From: a virus
DNA length: 24,247 bases
Direction: 5' to 3' (one strand)
Virus record (IMG/VR): IMGVR_UViG_3300025705_000021
Span: 1 to 24,247 of that record
Part shown: positions 1-7,190 of the stretch, piece after piece
Layout of the letters: every line of letters begins with the position of its first letter
Numbering within the stretch: the first letter of the stretch is position 1
The notes under the pieces: generated by a model
Told to the model about the DNA's origin: nothing
The model's database searches: none
Seen by the model: only the letters and a program-made list of their open reading frames with translations
Made by a program: the position numbers and the translations under genes

Positions 1-5
1 AAACC

Positions 6-248
6 ATGAAAAAGAGAACTAATCAGTTAAAGACCGTAGTCGTTGAATATGACAAGCACATCAAAAACCTCCGCAAGGAAGGCATCATTGATGCCTACCC
101 TCGTATCTGTCAAATCAATGCCCCCACCTCTGGAGGGGATGTTGAGTTTGTCCTCCAGCACGATGACTGGACGAGCAAAAAGGCAATCACCTACCGTGCT
201 GACGGCACATGGTCTCAACCATCCTACTGGGAAGTAGGGCAAATCTAG
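6..248 (+). CDS. Small protein of unknown function (80 aa)
   Basis: The start at 6 is the only one seen, and the window edge hides most of the upstream leader, so the true start could lie earlier. The product is a hydrophilic mixed-charge protein with no membrane span and no motif I recognise. Its C-terminal half is rich in aromatic residues (DDW, ADGTWSQPSYWEVG), which suggests a small beta-rich fold. It is followed by a GC-rich UUCG hairpin at 265-289 and then by the AAA+ ATPase gene on the same strand, so it probably shares that early transcript. Function unknown. Confidence 0.6.
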   Translation: MKKRTNQLKTVVVEYDKHIKNLRKEGIIDAYPRICQINAPTSGGDVEFVLQHDDWTSKKAITYRADGTWSQPSYWEVGQI

Positions 249-264
249 CATCACCCAAGTTGCA

Positions 265-289
265 ACACTCCCCGCTTCGGCGGGGGTGT
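265..289 (+). other. GC-rich UUCG hairpin between genes
   Basis: ACAC-t-CCCCGC, loop TTCG, GCGGGG-GTGT: ten base pairs with one bulged T. No U-run follows, so it is not a standard intrinsic terminator. It may be a 3'-end stabiliser or processing site between the two flanking genes. Similar hairpins follow three other genes nearby (1634-1675, 2566-2596, 3457-3470). Confidence 0.55.
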
Positions 290-366
290 CGGCTTTCCCT
301 CCGATCCATTGCAATGATGCTGTGGGTCGAATGGAGAATCAACAACAACAAAACAAAAACAAAAAC

Positions 367-1623
367 ATGAAAAAATATAATACTATTGAGGCGAGAAAGA
401 TAATCGCCAAGGCAATCAAGGCTGTGAAGCCAAGACTCGATGAGGCACACCCACTTTGCAGTGTAAACCTTTCATCCGTTGCCACTGGCTCAAACGGATG
501 GAACGCAAACCTCACTTACGAGGTGGTCGACGCATTCAACTCAGAATCAACAAGGTATGATATACTCTCGTCGATCGAGGTTAACCTCACACTTAATGAC
601 ATCGAGGATATTGTGTCTGGAGTCTTAAAAACCCACCCCGATAGGTGGCAGGAAATTCTCGACCAACACCCCCCCAAGGTTGCAACTCCAGAGGTTGCAA
701 CTCCAGAGGTTGCAACTCCAGAGGTGGTTACTACGTCGGAGCAGGAGAGTGCTCTCAAGGCACTCCTCCAAACGTTAACACCTGCACCTGCCGCCCCCGC
801 CATCCCTCTTGGGATGGATGAGCTTATCGATAGAGTTGATGAGTTGGAGCGCAACGCCTCACCTCGAGAGATCGAGGTAGTCAAGCCTCAGAAAGCCCCC
901 GTAAAAATGGGCTTGCAACACCGAGAGTTCGAGACCCTTCTCACCGCTGTTACGTGTGGGCTACACGCCTACCTCGTCGGAGCGGCTGGGTCATTTAAGA
1001 CCTCGGCGGCTGGGGCAGTGGCAAAAGCCTTGGATCTGGAGTGTAGCTCCATTTCCGTCTGCCAGCAGACTACTGCTGTAGCACTGCTGGGCTACATGGA
1101 CGCTAGGGGGGCTTACGTCCCCACAGAGTTCCGTAAACGCTACGAGGAGGGCGGCGTATTCATTTTAGACGAGATTGACAATGGCAATGCCAACGTCATC
1201 TCTGTCCTCAACAGTGCTCTCGCTAACGGGAGTTGTGCCTTCGCCGATGGCATGGTGAAGAGGCATGAAGACTTCCGATTGGTGGCAACCGCCAACACCC
1301 ACGGGTTAGGAGCTAACGCTCAGTATGTCGGGCGTTGCCAGCTTGATGCGGCTACTTTGGATAGGTTCGCGTTCATCGCGTGGGATTATGATGAAGCCAT
1401 GGAGAAAGAAATCGCATCCAATGCGGATTGGTGCAAGCGGGTGATCGCACTGCGGCACTCTGCTCAAGCCCTTAAGTCGCGCATCGTAATCAGCCCCCGT
1501 GCTACCTTCAGTGGGGAGAAGCTCCTAGCCGCAGGAATGGCACAGGATAAGGTCGAGGATCTTACGATCTGGGGCGGTTCATCCAGCGAGGAAAAGAAAA
1601 AGATTCTCGCGGGAGTCAAGTAA
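367..1623 (+). CDS. MoxR/CbbQ-type AAA+ ATPase
   Basis: An AAA+ ATPase of 418 residues, expected to remodel a partner protein or complex using ATP. Start 367 is preferred because it directly follows an A/C-rich leader (aacaaaacaaaaacaaaaac); the open frame extends to 286 (GTG) and 331 (ATG), but that part only translates the leader as a Gln/Asn/Lys run. Residues 1-100 are a separate N-terminal region, 104-121 a linker with an EVATP repeat, and about 180-350 the AAA core. Seen there: Walker A region GAAGSFKT (205-212), Walker B VFILDEID (264-271), sensor 1 ATAN (307-310), and LDRF (331-334) with a likely arginine finger. Phe at 210 replaces the usual Gly before the Walker A Lys. Phage MoxR-like ATPases are often linked to a cobaltochelatase-like VWA protein; none is visible here. 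The next gene may be a partner. Confidence 0.85.
   Translation: MKKYNTIEARKIIAKAIKAVKPRLDEAHPLCSVNLSSVATGSNGWNANLTYEVVDAFNSESTRYDILSSIEVNLTLNDIEDIVSGVLKTHPDRWQEILDQHPPKVATPEVATPEVATPEVVTTSEQESALKALLQTLTPAPAAPAIPLGMDELIDRVDELERNASPREIEVVKPQKAPVKMGLQHREFETLLTAVTCGLHAYLVGAAGSFKTSAAGAVAKALDLECSSISVCQQTTAVALLGYMDARGAYVPTEFRKRYEEGGVFILDEIDNGNANVISVLNSALANGSCAFADGMVKRHEDFRLVATANTHGLGANAQYVGRCQLDAATLDRFAFIAWDYDEAMEKEIASNADWCKRVIALRHSAQALKSRIVISPRATFSGEKLLAAGMAQDKVEDLTIWGGSSSEEKKKILAGVK
678..722 (+). repeat. Three exact copies of a 15-nt repeat (EVATP linker)
   Basis: The unit GGTTGCAACTCCAGA occurs three times head to tail (678, 693, 708), followed by a diverged continuation. It lies inside the AAA+ ATPase gene, keeps frame and encodes an EVATP repeat in the linker before the ATPase core. 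Each unit carries one TTGCAA palindrome. Confidence 0.95.
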
Positions 1624-1633
1624 GCCGCAATCC

Positions 1634-1675
1634 CCCCTTGGTGCTGTTGCAATAATTGCAATAAGCACCAAGGGG
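1634..1675 (+). other. 12-bp hairpin with twin TTGCAA in its loop
   Basis: CCCCTTGGTGCT (1634-1645) pairs perfectly with AGCACCAAGGGG (1664-1675). The 18-nt loop contains the inner palindrome TTGCAATAATTGCAA. It starts 10 nt after the ATPase stop codon. No U-run follows (gtaacc), so efficient intrinsic termination is unlikely; RNA processing, stabilisation or protein binding is possible. Confidence 0.6.
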
Positions 1676-1703
1676 TAACCAACTAACAGCAAACAACAAA
1701 ATC

Positions 1704-2558
1704 ATGAAAGAAACAATCCAATCTTCGCCATACGGCGATAAGACGGGCGAGCACATGCTCACTGAGTTTGAGGGGGCAGGGGAACTTACCCACTACATTG
1801 CAACAACAACACCTAATAAGCATGCAGAACAAGACTCCCGACGCAAAGATGACTCTTGGCATGGCGGTGTCACATACGAGCAAGCTTCCGATCTTGCTGA
1901 GACGGGGTGGAGTGATGCCCCGAGGCTCACAGGCTCGGACATAGCGAACAACCTGCGCGACTATGCGGAGGGACAGAGGGAGGGAACAATTGCCTCAGTC
2001 TCTGGGGCATTCCTCGATATGGGAGCATATTGCTCGGGACAGCCCGAGTGCTTCCAAGAGTTCGCCGAGGTCGAGACACCGCGAGGTGTGGTGCTTGGGG
2101 TTAACATCGGGGCTTTAAGTGACATCAGCCCCTCGGAGATGACCAACCGAGGTGTAGTCCTCATGGCTATCGTCGACGAACTGGAACGCAATGGCTTCTC
2201 TGTAAGCCTCGAGGCTTTCTGGCACTCTCGCCTGCACAAGGGCGATAATGAGAATTGGTCTACTCTTCGATTCCCCCTCAAGCGCATGGGCGAGCGGGTG
2301 GATGAAAACCTGTTAGCTTTCTGGGCATGTCACCCTGCCGCATTGCGGCAGATGGGATTTGCATGGCAGGAGTGCCATGATGATGTCTGGGTGAAACGGA
2401 TGGATGTGAACGGTGGGCGCGGTCAGTCACGTGACCCCGAGAATCTGGAGGGTATTGACTACCTCTTCGGATCGACCCGCCTGCCCCGCACCGAGGAGCA
2501 GACCCTTGTGTATTACAAGAGTGCAATGGCGGGGATCGAGAAGGTCTTAGCCTCATAG
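1704..2558 (+). CDS. Unknown phage protein next to the AAA+ ATPase (284 aa)
   Basis: Starts after the A/C leader aacagcaaacaacaaaatc. Residues about 50-75 (DDSWHGGVTYEQASDLAETGW) resemble the opening of a phage protein family that I recall, without certainty, as DUF7192, which is found beside MoxR-like ATPases. The rest looks alpha/beta and globular (VVLGVNIGALSDI, VLMAIVDELERNGFSVSLEAFW), with no signal peptide or membrane span. The side-by-side placement suggests that it works with the upstream ATPase, perhaps as a substrate adaptor; this is inference. No catalytic motif is recognised. Confidence 0.75.
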   Translation: MKETIQSSPYGDKTGEHMLTEFEGAGELTHYIATTTPNKHAEQDSRRKDDSWHGGVTYEQASDLAETGWSDAPRLTGSDIANNLRDYAEGQREGTIASVSGAFLDMGAYCSGQPECFQEFAEVETPRGVVLGVNIGALSDISPSEMTNRGVVLMAIVDELERNGFSVSLEAFWHSRLHKGDNENWSTLRFPLKRMGERVDENLLAFWACHPAALRQMGFAWQECHDDVWVKRMDVNGGRGQSRDPENLEGIDYLFGSTRLPRTEEQTLVYYKSAMAGIEKVLAS

Positions 2559-2565
2559 TCAATCA

Positions 2566-2596
2566 TGCCGCTCCCTCCCTCTGGGGGGGGGTGGCA
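2566..2596 (+). other. Intergenic hairpin with G9 run
   Basis: TGCC (2566-2569) pairs with GGCA (2593-2596), enclosing CTCCCTCCC opposite a run of nine G residues. It starts 8 nt after the preceding stop codon. No U-run follows. It has the same placement as the hairpins at 265, 1634 and 3457. Confidence 0.45.
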
Positions 2597-2672
2597 CACA
2601 TTAATAGATGCCTCACCTACGTCATGCGGGTGATGCACGAAACATGATAGCATGACGCCAAAAAAAACAATT

Positions 2673-2960
2673 ATGAGTAAACAAAAAATGAAAGACCCAG
2701 TATTGCAACTGGGCAAGCTAGTAGCAACACCCACCGTGATGGAGAGTGTTGGAATGGACGAGGTTTTTGCCGCGATCGACCGACACATCGTCGGGGACTG
2801 GGGTGATCTTGAACCGTCAGACCACACTGCCAATGACGAGGCTGTCCTCGCGGGGGACAGAGTCTTGTCGGCATACAAGTCGGCAACGGGGGTAAAGTTT
2901 TGGATCATCACGGAAAGTGATCGGTCGGTAACCACGGCACTGCTGCCTTCAGACTACTAG
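2673..2960 (+). CDS. Small acidic protein of unknown function
   Basis: In-frame starts exist at 2652, 2673 and 2688. I choose 2673 because it follows the A-rich leader ccaaaaaaaacaatt, giving about 95 residues. The protein is acidic in its middle (DEVFAAIDRHIVGDWGDLEP) with a hydrophobic C-terminal part (KFWIITESDRSVTTALL). No recognisable domain. The 110 nt between the upstream stop and this start hold the hairpin at 2566 and a weaker CACC/GGTG stem near 2618-2634. Confidence 0.6.
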   Translation: MSKQKMKDPVLQLGKLVATPTVMESVGMDEVFAAIDRHIVGDWGDLEPSDHTANDEAVLAGDRVLSAYKSATGVKFWIITESDRSVTTALLPSDY

Positions 2961-2965
2961 CCGCC

Positions 2966-3130
2966 GTGATTGCAATAGAAATTGACACCCAGTCTAATCC
3001 AGAAGTGGCACACCTGCTGGAGGAGATAGCACGTGCTATTCGCACCAACACCATGCATAGGCATGAGCTGATGGACGGCAGTTACCAGATAGGATCTGCC
3101 TCAGTTGCAATTGCAATTGAGGAGGAGTAA
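2966..3130 (+). CDS. Candidate small GTG-start gene (54 aa)
   Basis: The frame from GTG 2966 to TAA 3128-3130 is open and gives a plausible acidic alpha/beta peptide (IAIEIDTQSNPEVAHLLEEIARAIRTNT ends a likely helix at about residue 28; the tail is SVAIAIEEE). It begins 5 nt after the previous stop codon, as expected for a packed operon, and fills an otherwise empty 195-nt gap. It lacks an A/C leader and would rely on a GTG start, so translational coupling to the upstream gene is assumed. Function unknown. It contains three TTGCAA palindromes. Confidence 0.45.
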   Translation: MIAIEIDTQSNPEVAHLLEEIARAIRTNTMHRHELMDGSYQIGSASVAIAIEEE

Positions 3131-3155
3131 GTAAACAAACAAACAACACAAAAAA

Positions 3156-3449
3156 ATGAGCAATAAAATTACAAAAGTAGTCAATGAGGATCTGGTAATG
3201 GAAAACTCTTTCGGCATAATTCGCAAAGAGAAAAATATAGAGGTCACCTACAACGTCACATTGCCACGTGACGGATACGGCAGTTTCGAGATCTTTGATA
3301 ATGCCAGCGGTGGAGAAAACTGGTATGCCGAGGGTGGTCTTTGGTTTAAGGACAAGGAGCTGACAGACTATGACGGAGTGTTTGCATTGCTTCCAACAAT
3401 TATAGCGATCCTAGAAGGGAATGGCTACGATTGCGAGTATGCAAAATAA
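3156..3449 (+). CDS. Small protein of unknown function (97 aa)
   Basis: The start is clear: it follows the leader gtaaacaaacaaacaacac plus an A-run. The sequence looks like a small globular beta-rich domain (VTYNVTLPRDGYGSFEIF, ENWYAEGGLWF) followed by a helix (VFALLPTIIAILEGNGYDC). I do not recognise the family. It is followed by a perfect UUCG hairpin at 3457-3470. Confidence 0.7.
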   Translation: MSNKITKVVNEDLVMENSFGIIRKEKNIEVTYNVTLPRDGYGSFEIFDNASGGENWYAEGGLWFKDKELTDYDGVFALLPTIIAILEGNGYDCEYAK

Positions 3450-3456
3450 TTAACCA

Positions 3457-3470
3457 GCCCCTTCGGGGGC
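3457..3470 (+). other. GCCCC-UUCG-GGGGC hairpin
   Basis: A perfect 5-bp GC stem with a UUCG tetraloop, 7 nt after a stop codon and 21 nt before the next start. No U-run follows. Confidence 0.5.
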
Positions 3471-3491
3471 GCAACAAAAAAAAATAAGACA

Positions 3492-3764
3492 ATGAAAACA
3501 ATAAAAACAATCAAAACAATCAATCACCCTTCACTGGGTGAGACAAAAATTAAGCTTTTCGGCGATGACACCGCCGAAATCTTAGGAGACAATGTTCTAA
3601 ACCCCGTGTTAGGGGTTCATCCAACGGAGTTTTACAACCCCGCCGAGAGGATCAAGAAACTCCGCATGAAGTATGCGGGGAAGAGCTGGACTACCTACCG
3701 CAGAGCATCTGCTCCTGCTCGGAGGAAGCTGGGGCTAGTGCGGAAATACCGCAAGCTCCCATAA
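3492..3764 (+). CDS. Small basic protein of unknown function (90 aa)
   Basis: Start after an A-rich leader (acaaaaaaaaataagaca). The first codons themselves look like leader sequence: three near-identical 9-nt blocks (aaaacaata type) encode an N-terminal KTI repeat. A start further in is possible, but no other ATG precedes residue 59. The C-terminal third is strongly basic (RIKKLRMKYAGK, ARRKLGLVRKYRK), suggesting nucleic-acid binding. No known domain recognised. Confidence 0.6.
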   Translation: MKTIKTIKTINHPSLGETKIKLFGDDTAEILGDNVLNPVLGVHPTEFYNPAERIKKLRMKYAGKSWTTYRRASAPARRKLGLVRKYRKLP

Positions 3765-3798
3765 CACGTAAACAAAAACCAAAAACAAAAACAAAATA

Positions 3799-5958
3799 AT
3801 GAATCCACCACCACAACTAAAACCCAGCCAATTACCACAATCTAACCTGCCTTCCCTTGCGTGGCGGGATGTAGGCATTGTATCCACCAGAGCAGGCGAT
3901 AGACACCTATTTACTGCCGCGATCCCAGATGGCTGGTGGGATTACTGGCGCGAAAACAAGGACGCGCTCAAGCAAGTGGGTGTCTCCTGCGGCAAAGATA
4001 GATCTGGGTTATGGCTCGTAACTCACTGGGGTAAAGTAAAAGATGATAGCAAAACCCCTGAGGTAGAGTTTAGCAACGACCGTGCAATTGCAAGCAAGGC
4101 TGATAAGCCTGTTGATGGCTACTCTCCCAGAGTCCCAGACGGGGTAATCCCGTTTCCTTATCAATCGGCAGGGGTGCAATACTGCCTCCCTCTAGAGCGA
4201 GCTATAATTGGTGACGACATGGGGCTGGGCAAGACATTGCAAGCGATCATGATTTGCAACGAGACCGAAGCCAAAAACGTCCTTGTCGTATGCCCTGCCT
4301 CACTCCGACTCAACTGGAAAAAGGAGTGGGAGAAGTTTGCAACATCATCACCAAGGTTTGCAGTGGTTCTGTCTGGTAAGGATGCCGCCGCCGCCGCTGA
4401 CGCAGACGTGGTTTTCGTGTCCTACGATCTACTGATTAAGCCCCCGATGCAAAAAATTGCAAGGTCGCGGGAGTGGGATGTAGTTATCGCGGATGAGGCT
4501 CATTACCTTAAAAGCCCAAAGATCAAGCGATCAACGCACCTGCTGGGTCTACCACCCAGATCGAGGATGCCTAAAGATTCCAATGGCAACGAGATCTCCC
4601 ACCCCCGCGAACCAATCCCTGCTAAACGCTGGGTCTTTCTAACAGGAACCCCGATCACGAACAAGCCTGTGGATTTTTGGAACCTTTTAAGGTTCGTTGA
4701 TGCTACGCACTTTGGGGACTACTATGCCTATTGCCAAAAGTTCTGCGATGCCCAAAAAGGGTTTGGCGGTTCGTTCGACGTTAGCGGATCATCCAATCTT
4801 TCCGAGTTGCAACAGATTATACGGGGGTCATGCATGGTTCGGCGGCTGAAGACCGATGTCCTTAAACAGCTACCCGCCAAGGTTAGGCAAATTATTGCAC
4901 TGCCTACACCCGCGAACGTGAAGCGTCAACTCGATGCTTTGACCATGGAGTCTAGCTTATCCGATGAAACAATCGACGAGATTGCTGAGGCGGCAGTTAA
5001 CGCTAAATCTGCCAACTCAACGGATGAATGGGATCAGTCGACTAGGCATTTGAGTCGGCAACAGATACATTTTGAGCAGATTGCTAAGGCGCGTGTGATA
5101 CTGGGTCTTGCCAAGGTCGATCTTGCCGTGGAGCACATCAAGTCTATCCTTGATGGGGACACGGAAAAAAAGATCTTGATCGGGGCGCATCACTCGGAGG
5201 TGATAGAACACCTTGTGGATGAATTGCAAAGCTACGGTGTCGCTTGCATCACGGGATCAACCTCTGCTATTAACCGACAGGACGCCGTAGAGCAGTTCCA
5301 GCACAACAAATCTTGTCGTGTGTTCGTTGGGAATATATTAGCGGCTGGGACGGGCATCACTTTGACTGCATCGGCACACGTTGTGTTCGTGGAGACCGAC
5401 TGGGTTCCTGCTAACAATCGGCAGTTTGAGGATCGGGTGCACCGAATCGGACAAACTGAGTCTGTGCTGATCCAGTATCTTGCAATGGACGGAACGATCG
5501 ATGCCAACATCATACAATCCAACGCCAAGAAGATCAGAGTGATCGAGTCTGCTTTGGACAAAGATCACTTTGGAGACCAGTCCCTAACCGAGGAGCAGGT
5601 TGCAACTGCAACTTCACCCCTCCAGAGGGAGCAACGATCTCCTGATCAGGAAGCGAAAGATGATAGCGAACGTCGAGCTAAGAGGCTCGCTGTTGCCGCA
5701 ATCGGTCAAGCCGCGTCCATACGCGATGTCAAGACCTCCCTGTATTGCCTTAAGCATGTCTCAGCGAAAGATGATGACGGTGCGAGGATAGTCAACGGGG
5801 TGGGCTTCAGTGGAACCGACACAGAATACGGGAGAAGGTTGGCAGATAAAAGCCAATCGGATCTCACCAACTTTGAGAAGGGCAGGGTCTTGCAACTAGC
5901 CTACAAATACAGGCGGCAAGCACCATCCCATCTTAAGGATCAATTAACGAAACCATGA
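3799..5958 (+). CDS. SNF2-family (SMARCAL1/HARP-like) DNA helicase
   Basis: A superfamily 2 ATP-dependent DNA translocase of 719 residues. Seen in order: Q-motif-like YQSAGVQY (121-128); motif I GDDMGLGKT (138-146); motif Ia VLVVCPASLRLNW (161-173); DEAH box (232-235); LTGTP (281-285); the C-terminal helicase lobe with ILIGAHHSEV and AAGTGITL; and the SNF2 hallmark DRVHRIGQTE near residue 550. SMARCAL1-like enzymes reanneal or remodel DNA forks, so a role in phage replication or recombination is likely. The last ~80 residues (NGVGFSGTDTEYGRRLA ... QLAYKYRRQ) match a small tail domain that I associate with phage and plasmid helicases. The leader before the start is gtaaacaaaaaccaaaaac and onward. 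It overlaps the next gene by ATGA. Confidence 0.92.
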   Translation: MNPPPQLKPSQLPQSNLPSLAWRDVGIVSTRAGDRHLFTAAIPDGWWDYWRENKDALKQVGVSCGKDRSGLWLVTHWGKVKDDSKTPEVEFSNDRAIASKADKPVDGYSPRVPDGVIPFPYQSAGVQYCLPLERAIIGDDMGLGKTLQAIMICNETEAKNVLVVCPASLRLNWKKEWEKFATSSPRFAVVLSGKDAAAAADADVVFVSYDLLIKPPMQKIARSREWDVVIADEAHYLKSPKIKRSTHLLGLPPRSRMPKDSNGNEISHPREPIPAKRWVFLTGTPITNKPVDFWNLLRFVDATHFGDYYAYCQKFCDAQKGFGGSFDVSGSSNLSELQQIIRGSCMVRRLKTDVLKQLPAKVRQIIALPTPANVKRQLDALTMESSLSDETIDEIAEAAVNAKSANSTDEWDQSTRHLSRQQIHFEQIAKARVILGLAKVDLAVEHIKSILDGDTEKKILIGAHHSEVIEHLVDELQSYGVACITGSTSAINRQDAVEQFQHNKSCRVFVGNILAAGTGITLTASAHVVFVETDWVPANNRQFEDRVHRIGQTESVLIQYLAMDGTIDANIIQSNAKKIRVIESALDKDHFGDQSLTEEQVATATSPLQREQRSPDQEAKDDSERRAKRLAVAAIGQAASIRDVKTSLYCLKHVSAKDDDGARIVNGVGFSGTDTEYGRRLADKSQSDLTNFEKGRVLQLAYKYRRQAPSHLKDQLTKP

Positions 5959-6146
5959 AACCAAAATACTACACGTTGCAACAAAAAAGCACAATTGAAC
6001 CGAGGTGGACGGACTGGATTGTATTCGCCATCAAGGAGGATGCAATCCATGAACTCACATCACGTCAGACCTATTATCCCCACCTCATGTGGAGAATCAA
6101 ACCAACTCAAACCCAAACACCACCACAAAAAAATGAACCTAAGTAA
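5955..6146 (+). CDS. Small protein coupled to the SNF2 helicase (63 aa)
   Basis: The start overlaps the helicase stop codon (ATGA), the classical layout for translational coupling. The sequence is rich in aromatic and charged residues (WTDWIVFAIKEDAIHEL) and ends in a Pro/Gln/Thr tail. That tail overlaps the next gene and is read from that gene's A/C-rich leader (cccaaacaccaccac), so the C-terminus may be shaped by the leader rather than by protein function. No domain recognised. Confidence 0.5.
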   Translation: MKPKYYTLQQKSTIEPRWTDWIVFAIKEDAIHELTSRQTYYPHLMWRIKPTQTQTPPQKNEPK

Positions 6147-6573
6147 ACTAAGCCGAAAGGTTACCGCCCAAATTGGGGAGACACAAGGCAATATGTTTTT
6201 CATGCGGCTCTCTCCCTTGCAAATCATGACCTTGAGTGTCACTCGAGAGATGGAGTGGCAAATCAGTAAGCAAGCCCGAGGCAAAAAAAGAAAAGGGAAA
6301 ACAGGGTTGCTGTTCGCGTCCGATGTTAGAAAGACGATTGAGTCTCTCTACGTAAAAAGTTGCAACAGCCCCTACACTTCTGCTGGATTTTGGGTTTCAA
6401 CCAACCAGTTAAAAAAAGATGGACTACTTTACGTATCCCCACATAAAAAAGGGACATCAAAACGTATGATATGTCTAACAGCCTTGGGTGAGGCTTTGTT
6501 TAAATATCCCCCATCAACTAAACTGTTTCTAACCAATGAAAAACAAACCACAACTAACAATGAAGAAAAATAA
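6133..6573 (+). CDS. Putative winged-helix DNA-binding protein (146 aa)
   Basis: The frame is open from 5995, but 6133 is the likely start because it is directly preceded by a long A/C leader (accaactcaaacccaaac ...). The C-terminal half carries a winged-helix-like signature: helix plus VSTNQLKKDGLLYVSP, a basic wing KKGTSKRM and the LTALGEALF terminal helix, as in MarR/ArsR-like folds. The N-terminal half is basic (KQARGKKRKGKTG). A role as a transcription regulator of this early region is plausible but not shown. Confidence 0.65.
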   Translation: MNLSKLSRKVTAQIGETQGNMFFMRLSPLQIMTLSVTREMEWQISKQARGKKRKGKTGLLFASDVRKTIESLYVKSCNSPYTSAGFWVSTNQLKKDGLLYVSPHKKGTSKRMICLTALGEALFKYPPSTKLFLTNEKQTTTNNEEK

Positions 6574-7048
6574 TAAAATTGAAGGATATGCATTAAGCAT
6601 TGCAAGCATAGTAAAAGCCATAACGAACCGCTCTTCGGCGATGTCTCTTTTAATACAAGCACCCATTTGGGTATTAGTCGCGCTATACTCCTACGAGCTA
6701 AAGTTGCCCGTCGTCCTGTATGTAGCCTCTTTGGCGTCATGCTACACGTTTGCATTTGCCGTCTTTTCGTTTATCGATTCGCGCAAGCACTACAAGACCG
6801 CCAGTACCGCCATAATTGAGATTGATTTGCCACACAAACGCACTGATGATAGTCAGTCACAAGTAGTTGAGCAATCTGCATCTAAAAAGACACCTAATGA
6901 ATTAATCAAAGAGATTGAGGAGATTGAGAGTAACATCGAAAAAATAACCAAGGACATTGATGAGGCTGAAAGAATCCTCGGGATCAATGAGGGTGATGGT
7001 AAAAAAGAAGATGCTTTGGACAGTTTCTTAAATAAATATAAGAATTAA
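6560..7048 (+). CDS. Small two-span membrane protein with coiled coil
   Basis: Starts exist at 6536 and 6560; 6560 follows the leader aacaaaccacaactaaca and overlaps the upstream gene by 14 nt, as the preceding pair also does. The 162-residue product has two adjacent hydrophobic segments (about residues 29-44 and 49-70: LLIQAPIWVLVALYSY, LPVVLYVASLASCYTF), then a long charged coiled coil (LIKEIEEIESNIEKITKDIDEAERIL). It is likely an inner-membrane protein with a cytoplasmic coil; superinfection exclusion or host-membrane interference is possible but unproven. It is the last gene before the terminator at 7138-7190. Confidence 0.65.
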   Translation: MKKNNKIEGYALSIASIVKAITNRSSAMSLLIQAPIWVLVALYSYELKLPVVLYVASLASCYTFAFAVFSFIDSRKHYKTASTAIIEIDLPHKRTDDSQSQVVEQSASKKTPNELIKEIEEIESNIEKITKDIDEAERILGINEGDGKKEDALDSFLNKYKN

Positions 7049-7049
7049 T

Positions 7050-7078
7050 TTGACTAATGCGGTAAAATAGAGTTTTAT
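7050..7078 (+). promoter_or_regulatory. Possible promoter for the 7085-7190 RNA
   Basis: TTGACT (7050-7055), 17-nt spacer, TTTTAT (7073-7078). The -35 is a good match and the -10 is weak. It sits 1 nt after the last stop codon of the upstream block, and a start near 7085 would give a short RNA ending at the terminator. Tentative. Confidence 0.3.
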
Positions 7079-7084
7079 TTGCCC

Positions 7085-7190
7085 AGAAAGCATTCCTTAG
7101 CGGGAGCCTACTACATATTTTTGAGGGAAACCTCACTAAACCCGACCAGAAAGTCTCCCGCTAATTTCTTTCTACTGGTCGGGTTTTTTA
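7085..7190 (+). ncRNA. Candidate pseudoknotted small RNA or leader
   Basis: TTAGCGGGAG (7097-7106) is a perfect 10-nt complement of CTCCCGCTAA (7155-7164), which lies inside the loop of the terminator hairpin (7138-7149 with 7175-7186). The two stems interleave, giving a classical pseudoknot, or two competing structures. Between them TGAGG-GAAA-CCTCA (7122-7135) forms a GNRA tetraloop hairpin. CCAGAAAG occurs twice (7083-7090 and 7146-7153), so the first copy could also compete for the terminator's 3' arm. This could be a phage small RNA or a terminator switch. No known RNA family is recognised. Confidence 0.5.
7138..7190 (+). terminator. Rho-independent terminator
   Basis: AAACCCGACCAG (7138-7149) pairs perfectly with CTGGTCGGGTTT (7175-7186), extended inside by AAAG/CTTT, and is followed by a T-rich run (gggttttttattttt). 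It ends transcription of the 1-7048 block or of the small RNA at 7085. Confidence 0.85.

Noticed and set aside
286-366. Earlier starts (GTG 286, ATG 331) for the AAA+ ATPase
   Set aside because: They would translate the A/C leader into a Gln/Asn/Lys run and start beside or inside the UUCG hairpin.
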